The translations under genes were made by a program, and so were the position numbers. A stretch of DNA of 22,567 bases, taken from contig JBFKOW010000036.1 of the NCBI GenBank assembly GCA_041628615.1, positions 1 to 22,567 of the forward strand. Reading direction: 5' to 3'. Below the pieces are notes generated by a model. The model did no database searches, was not told the origin of the DNA, and saw only the letters and a program-made list of their open reading frames with translations. Shown one piece after another: positions 19,273-22,567 of this stretch; positions within the stretch are counted from its first letter, which is position 1; each line of letters begins with the position of its first letter. The DNA is from JAMWZF01 sp041628615 (GTDB lineage Bacteria; Pseudomonadota; Alphaproteobacteria; Rhodobacterales; Rhodobacteraceae).

Positions 19273-20177
19273 GCACGATCAACCCGACCCTTCTTGTCGC
19301 CTCGCTGATGGTGGCGTCGACGCCGATCCTGCTGGCCGCGATCGGCGAACTCGTGGTCGAGCGGGCGGGCGTCCTGAACCTGGGCGTCGAGGGCATGATG
19401 ATCACCGGGGCGGTCTGCGGCTTCATCGTCGCGGTCACCACCGGGTCGCCGCTGCTGGGCTTTCTCGGCGCGGCGCTGGGCGGCGCGGCGCTGTCGATGC
19501 TGTTCGCGCTGCTGACCCAGGTCCTGCTGTCGAACCAGGTCGCGACCGGGCTGGCGCTGACGCTGTTCGGGCTCGGCCTCTCGGCGCTGCTTGGGCAGGG
19601 CTATATCGGTGTCAAGTCGCCGACCCTGCCCAAGGTCGACCTCGGGCCGCTGACCGACCTGCCCTTCGTCGGCCGGGTGATCTTCGGCCACGACCTCGTG
19701 GTCTACCTCGCGCTGGCGCTGGTCGCCGGGGTCTGGGCGATGCTGCGGTTCACCCGGATCGGGCTGATCCTGCGGGCGGTGGGCGAGAACCACGACGCCG
19801 CCCACGCGCTGGGCTACCACGTGGTCCGCATCCGCTTTGCCGCGATCGCCTTCGGCGGCGCCTGCGCCGGGCTGGGCGGCGCCTACCTGAGCCTCGTCCG
19901 GGTGCCGCAATGGACCGAGGGGATGACCGCCGGCGCCGGCTGGATCGCGCTGGCCATCGTGGTCTTCGCCAGCTGGCGGCCGTGGCGGCTTCTGCTCGGC
20001 GCCTGGCTTTTCGGCGGGGTCACCGTGCTGCAGCTCAATCTGCAGGCGGCCGGGGCCAAGGTGCCGATCGAGATCCTGTCGATGTCGCCCTATCTGGCCA
20101 CCATCGCGGTTTTGGTTATCATGTCCGCCGGGCGTGCGCCGGGAAGCCTGGGACGGCCGTTCCATGCCTCGTCCTGA
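19263..20177 (+). CDS. ABC transporter permease 2, nucleoside/nucleobase (YufQ-like)
   Basis: A 304-residue inner-membrane protein, the shorter partner permease of the YufQ/NupQ branch, with about eight membrane segments. It begins with INPTLLVASLMVASTPILLAA, followed by the hallmark GELVVERAGVLNLGVEGMM, then an SNQVATGLALTLFG segment, the coupling region GLILRAVGENHDAAHALGYHV and the closing GMTAGAGWIALAIVVFASWRP. These are the typical sequence marks of nucleoside/nucleobase BMP-linked permeases. The ATG at 19263 is preceded by AAAGGGA. It forms the channel with permease 1 and is followed after 51 bases by the binding protein. Family identification is firm; the substrate is inferred from linkage to xdhABC. 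Confidence 0.92.
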   Translation: MDLSTINPTLLVASLMVASTPILLAAIGELVVERAGVLNLGVEGMMITGAVCGFIVAVTTGSPLLGFLGAALGGAALSMLFALLTQVLLSNQVATGLALTLFGLGLSALLGQGYIGVKSPTLPKVDLGPLTDLPFVGRVIFGHDLVVYLALALVAGVWAMLRFTRIGLILRAVGENHDAAHALGYHVVRIRFAAIAFGGACAGLGGAYLSLVRVPQWTEGMTAGAGWIALAIVVFASWRPWRLLLGAWLFGGVTVLQLNLQAAGAKVPIEILSMSPYLATIAVLVIMSAGRAPGSLGRPFHASS

Positions 20178-20228
20178 GGCGGCGCGAGACAAGTGCAAGC
20201 AGAACACCTACCAACAGGGGGAGTCGTG

Positions 20229-21308
20229 ATGAAAGTAACCCATATCCTGGCCAGCGCCGTTCTGGCGTCGGGCCTGGCCGGGGCCGCGCTGGCCGACGGC
20301 CACGAGCCGACGACCGTCGGCTTCGTCTACGTCGGGCCGATCGGCGACGGCGGCTGGACCTACGAGCACGACCAGGGCCGGCTGGCCGTGGAAGAGCATT
20401 TCGGCGACAAGGTCGAGACCGTCTTCGTCGAGAGCGTTCCCGAGGGCCCGGACGCGATCCGGGTGATGCAGCAGATGGCGCTGAACGGCGCTGACCTGAT
20501 CTTCACCACGTCGTTCGGCTACATGGACCAGACCATCGAGGTCGCCGCCCAGTTCCCGGACGTGAAGTTCGAGCACGCCACCGGCTACAAGCGCGCCGAC
20601 AACGTGTCGACCTACTCGGCCCGGTTCTACGAGGGCCGCGCGATCCAGGGCCACATCGCCGGGTCGATCACCGAGAGCAACATCATCGGCTACATCGCGT
20701 CCTACCCGATCCCCGAGGTCATCCGGGGCATCAACTCGGCCTATATCCACGCCTCGAAGGTGAACCCGGATGTCGAGTTCCGGATCGTCTGGGCCTACAC
20801 CTGGTTCGACCCGGCGAAAGAGGCCGAGGCCGCCCAGGCCCTGATCGAGCAGGGCGCCGACGTGATCCTGCAGCACACCGATTCGACCGCGCCGCAGGCG
20901 GCGGCGGCCGAGGCGGGCGGCGTCTACACCTTCGGCCAGGCCTCTGACATGGCCGAGTTCGCGCCGATGCCGCGGGTCTCGTCGATCATCGACAACTGGG
21001 CCCCCTACTACATCGCCCGCACCCAGGCCGTGATCGACGGCACCTGGGTCAGCACCGACACCTGGGACGGGATCGGCCCCGGCATGGTCGGCATCGGCGA
21101 GATCACCGACGCGGTCCCCGCCGAGGTGAAGGCCGAGGCCGAGGCCCTGCGCGACGCGATCGCCGCCGGCGAATACCACCCCTTCACCGGCCCGCTGAAC
21201 AAGCAGGACGGCACGCCCTGGCTCGCCGAGGGCGAGGTGGCCGACGACGGCACCCTGCTGGGGATGAACTTCTACGTCGAGGGCCTGACGGGCGAAATCC
21301 CGCAGTAA
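20229..21308 (+). CDS. BMP family ABC transporter substrate-binding protein
   Basis: A 359-residue periplasmic binding protein of the basic membrane protein (BMP/Med) family, which mostly binds nucleosides or purine bases. It has a Sec signal peptide with probable cleavage after Ala22 (GAALA before DGHEP). The mature N-terminus FVYVGPIGDGGWTYEHDQGR is the family's signature binding loop, where an aromatic residue and the Asp/Gly turn contact the ligand. I use the ATG at 20229, with GGGGGAG just upstream; an upstream in-frame start (20193) would put a non-hydrophobic stretch before the signal peptide. It is last in the unit, unusual in that the binding protein often comes first in such loci. 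A 51-base gap and a good ribosome binding site would allow stronger expression than the permeases. A terminator follows at 21331. Confidence 0.93.
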   Translation: MKVTHILASAVLASGLAGAALADGHEPTTVGFVYVGPIGDGGWTYEHDQGRLAVEEHFGDKVETVFVESVPEGPDAIRVMQQMALNGADLIFTTSFGYMDQTIEVAAQFPDVKFEHATGYKRADNVSTYSARFYEGRAIQGHIAGSITESNIIGYIASYPIPEVIRGINSAYIHASKVNPDVEFRIVWAYTWFDPAKEAEAAQALIEQGADVILQHTDSTAPQAAAAEAGGVYTFGQASDMAEFAPMPRVSSIIDNWAPYYIARTQAVIDGTWVSTDTWDGIGPGMVGIGEITDAVPAEVKAEAEALRDAIAAGEYHPFTGPLNKQDGTPWLAEGEVADDGTLLGMNFYVEGLTGEIPQ

Positions 21309-21330
21309 GGCGCCGCACCGGACGACCAGC

Positions 21331-21363
21331 GAAGGGCCCGCCGCGCGCGGGCCCTTCTTGTTT
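21331..21363 (+). terminator. Intrinsic terminator of the xdh/ABC operon
   Basis: An 11-bp perfect GC-rich stem (GAAGGGCCCGC at 21331-21341 with GCGGGCCCTTC at 21347-21357) encloses a five-base loop and is followed by TTGTTT. It lies 22 bases after the binding-protein stop. On the opposite strand no T-run follows, so it probably serves only the plus-strand operon. Confidence 0.88.
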
Positions 21364-21386
21364 GCCGAACGAGGGCAGGCAACCCT

Positions 21387-22169
21387 TCAGCGCCAGAGGG
21401 TTAGCGGCGCCTGCGCGGCGAACGGCATGCCGTTCATCCGGCCATTGAACGACAGCACCCCGGCGGCGGAGGTCTCTGAATCGAAGCTCAGGTAAACGGT
21501 CATGTCCATGTCGCCCGACCCGGAGGGCGCACCGTCGCAGGTTTCGAGCTCGAAATGCCAGGGCAGACCGGGCACCGACCACCCGTCGTGGTCCAGGTCG
21601 CGGCGGATCACGCCCTCCTCGACGATCCGCTGGAACTCGGAATCCGCACAGACGCCGATCGACACGCTGTCGATGCGCTGAACGCCGAAATCCTGCAGGT
21701 CGAAGGCCCGCTGTCCGTCGCCCCGAAGCTGGTAGGTATTGGTGCCGATGAAGGATGGCATCGCTCGCCGGTCGCACCCGGTCAGGCTGGACTCAACCCC
21801 GGCGATGCCGGTCTCCGCAACGATGTCGTCGACCTGCCCGGCAACCGCCTCGGACCCGGCGGGCAGCAGGATCATCGACTGGCCCTGCGCCTGCATGACC
21901 GCGACGCCCAGATCGGGCAGCGCGGCGATCTCCATCGTCTGGGCGGGCCGCGCCGGAAGCGTGACCCCGACGGCTCCGCCGCCGGCCGCCGCCCAGCCGC
22001 GCCCCTGCCGCAGCGTCCAGGTCCCCTCCAGGGCCTCCAGCAGAGTGGCCGGCGGGGTGGCGCAAAACGCGGCGCCGTCGTCCGCTTCGGCGGCGACGGC
22101 GGCTGGAAGAGCGGCGCAGGCGCAGGCGACGGCGCAGACGGTGGCTTGGGCGAAGCCGATACGCGGCAT
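21387..22169 (-). CDS. Secreted protein of unknown function, four cysteines
   Basis: A 260-residue protein with a Sec signal peptide (MPRIGFAQATVCAVACACAA then LPAAVAA, cleavage probably after Ala27). The mature protein has four cysteines (36, 132, 174, 211), consistent with two disulfides in the periplasm. It opens with LLEALEGTWTLRQGRGW (43-59); the LxGTW pattern and the later strand-rich MTVYLSFDSETSAAGVLSFNG resemble lipocalin-like barrels, but this is weak and I do not assign the family. The ATG at 22169 is fixed by a GGAGG site six bases upstream; the open frame continues upstream without such a site. It converges on the xdh/ABC operon's terminator and is divergent from the leader and gene at the right end. 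Function unknown. Confidence 0.78.
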   Translation of the reverse strand: MPRIGFAQATVCAVACACAALPAAVAAEADDGAAFCATPPATLLEALEGTWTLRQGRGWAAAGGGAVGVTLPARPAQTMEIAALPDLGVAVMQAQGQSMILLPAGSEAVAGQVDDIVAETGIAGVESSLTGCDRRAMPSFIGTNTYQLRGDGQRAFDLQDFGVQRIDSVSIGVCADSEFQRIVEEGVIRRDLDHDGWSVPGLPWHFELETCDGAPSGSGDMDMTVYLSFDSETSAAGVLSFNGRMNGMPFAAQAPLTLWR

Positions 22170-22273
22170 GGGAAACCTCCAGAAATTGTCGTCCAGTCCG
22201 GTCCTGCCAGCATAACACAGCGGCGGCCGCCCCGCGTTCACGCCGCCCCCGGCGCCCGCTCCGGTTCCGTCGG

Positions 22274-22305
22274 GTGGGGAAACCCCCACTGTGCCCGACT
22301 CGGGC
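22274..22305 (+). promoter_or_regulatory. Two adjacent small hairpins before the leader frame
   Basis: GTGGGG (22274-22279) pairs with CCCCAC (22284-22289) across a four-base AAAC loop, and GCCCG (22293-22297) with CGGGC (22301-22305) across ACT. They stand three bases apart and are followed at once by the ribosome binding site GAGGTGA (22306-22312). They look like a structured 5' leader of the gene at 22378. The rest of the 208-base gap (22170-22377) shows only the GGAGG of the secreted-protein gene and no confident promoter. Confidence 0.4.
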
Positions 22306-22316
22306 GAGGTGAGATC

Positions 22317-22376
22317 ATGAAGCTGCCGCGGCCCTTTTTTCGCGGCGTCACGACCCTGAATTTGAGAGGACTTTGA
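22317..22376 (+). CDS. Candidate 19-residue leader peptide
   Basis: ATG at 22317 opens a nineteen-codon frame (MKLPRPFFRGVTTLNLRGL) ending in TGA at 22374-22376, one base before the ATG of the next gene. GAGGTGA lies four bases in front of its ATG, one of the best ribosome binding sites in the window. The last codons (AGA GGA) provide the GAGAGGA site of the downstream gene, so ribosomes translating the leader would cover or expose that site. The peptide is basic, with four leucines and no run of a single amino acid as in classic attenuators. I do not recognise it. A real small protein, a coupling device, and chance are all possible. Confidence 0.4.
   Translation: MKLPRPFFRGVTTLNLRGL
22325..22346 (+). 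repeat. Inverted repeat with T-run loop inside the leader frame
   Basis: GCCGCG (22325-22330) and CGCGGC (22341-22346) pair across a ten-base loop GCCCTTTTTT. The T-run is in the loop and not after the stem, so it is not a standard terminator. As RNA it would form a hairpin inside the leader reading frame, upstream of the next gene's ribosome binding site. Confidence 0.4.
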
Positions 22377-22377
22377 C

Positions 22378-22567
22378 ATGGCACGTTTCGTCATCGACAC
22401 CGGAAACATGGAGATGTCGCGCGACGACCAGATGGCGCTCCAGACCGAGCTTCAGCAGGTCGCGATGAAGCACATCGCCCAGATGGGATTCGACCGGCCC
22501 TTCGCGGTGAAGTTCCCGCGCGAGTGGTGGGGGATCATCCTGCATCCCGACCTCGACCGCATCCCCG
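22378..22567 (+). CDS. Unrecognised gene, 3' end cut by window
   Basis: An ATG at 22378 with GAGAGGA seven bases upstream opens a frame that continues beyond the window; 63 codons are visible. The product starts MARFVIDTGNMEMSRDDQMA and continues with an amphipathic helix (LQTELQQVAMKHIAQMGF) and FPREWWGIILHPDLDRIP. It has no signal peptide and is charged, so the visible part is cytoplasmic. I do not recognise the family. It is preceded by a structured leader with a small reading frame, suggesting control after transcription starts. Confidence 0.65.
   Translation, partial: MARFVIDTGNMEMSRDDQMALQTELQQVAMKHIAQMGFDRPFAVKFPREWWGIILHPDLDRIP

Noticed and set aside
20193..21308. Binding protein starting at 20193
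   Set aside because: It would place twelve polar residues before the signal peptide, and the ATG at 20229 has the ribosome binding site and a normal signal sequence.

Overview
The window is GC-rich (roughly 70 percent by eye), densely coding DNA from an alphaproteobacterium, most likely Rhodobacterales/Rhodobacteraceae. This rests on several signs. There is a short-form HisG with a separate HisZ, in the order hisS-hisZ-hisG with 4-base overlaps. A DUF1489 protein is present. A split XdhA/XdhB xanthine dehydrogenase with XdhC sits next to a BMP-type ABC importer. A GGGGGATATTT-type element of the kind I remember as dispersed in Rhodobacteraceae genomes lies inside xdhB. I see no rRNA, tRNA, CRISPR array, prophage, transposase or plasmid function. 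The content reads as chromosomal housekeeping plus purine and aromatic amino acid catabolism.

Layout. 1-432 (+): DUF1489 protein. 436-4574 (-): hisS-hisZ-hisG, followed by a membrane-anchored BamE-like protein and a DUF6973-like protein, all in one direction. 4657-6266: an Lrp/AsnC regulator (-) divergent from phenylalanine 4-hydroxylase phhA (+), then slyX (+). The 114-base divergent gap holds two dyads and a good -10 box. 6273-11275 (-): dnaE, then a sulfotransferase-family gene whose ATG overlaps the dnaE stop (TGATG), then a lipoprotein. 11411-11890 (+): an SRPBCC/AHSA1-domain protein. 12015-21308 (+): xdhA-xdhB-xdhC, then the ATPase, two permeases and the binding protein of a nucleoside/nucleobase-type ABC importer. 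The genes overlap or lie close together, and the run ends in a clear intrinsic terminator at 21331-21363. 21387-22169 (-): a secreted protein of unknown function. 22274-22567 (+): two small hairpins, a 19-codon leader-like reading frame with a good ribosome binding site, and the start of an unrecognised gene cut by the window end.

How the genes work together. The xdh/ABC block looks like one uptake-and-oxidation unit: a purine base or nucleoside is captured in the periplasm, imported, and hypoxanthine/xanthine is oxidised to urate by XdhAB, with XdhC maturing the molybdenum cofactor. The Lrp/phhA pair looks like a local regulator and its target in phenylalanine-to-tyrosine conversion. HisZ and HisG form the first enzyme of histidine synthesis and are co-transcribed with histidyl-tRNA synthetase.

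I did not find an obviously new multi-gene system. The best leads are an in-frame foreign-looking insertion in the molybdenum subunit of xanthine dehydrogenase, a structured leader with a candidate leader peptide at the right end, dyads in the Lrp/phhA divergent promoter, an 11-bp tandem repeat between two transporter genes, and the sulfotransferase gene coupled to dnaE. No gene-free stretch exceeds 300 bases. The longest gap, 22170-22377, is described under the leader features.
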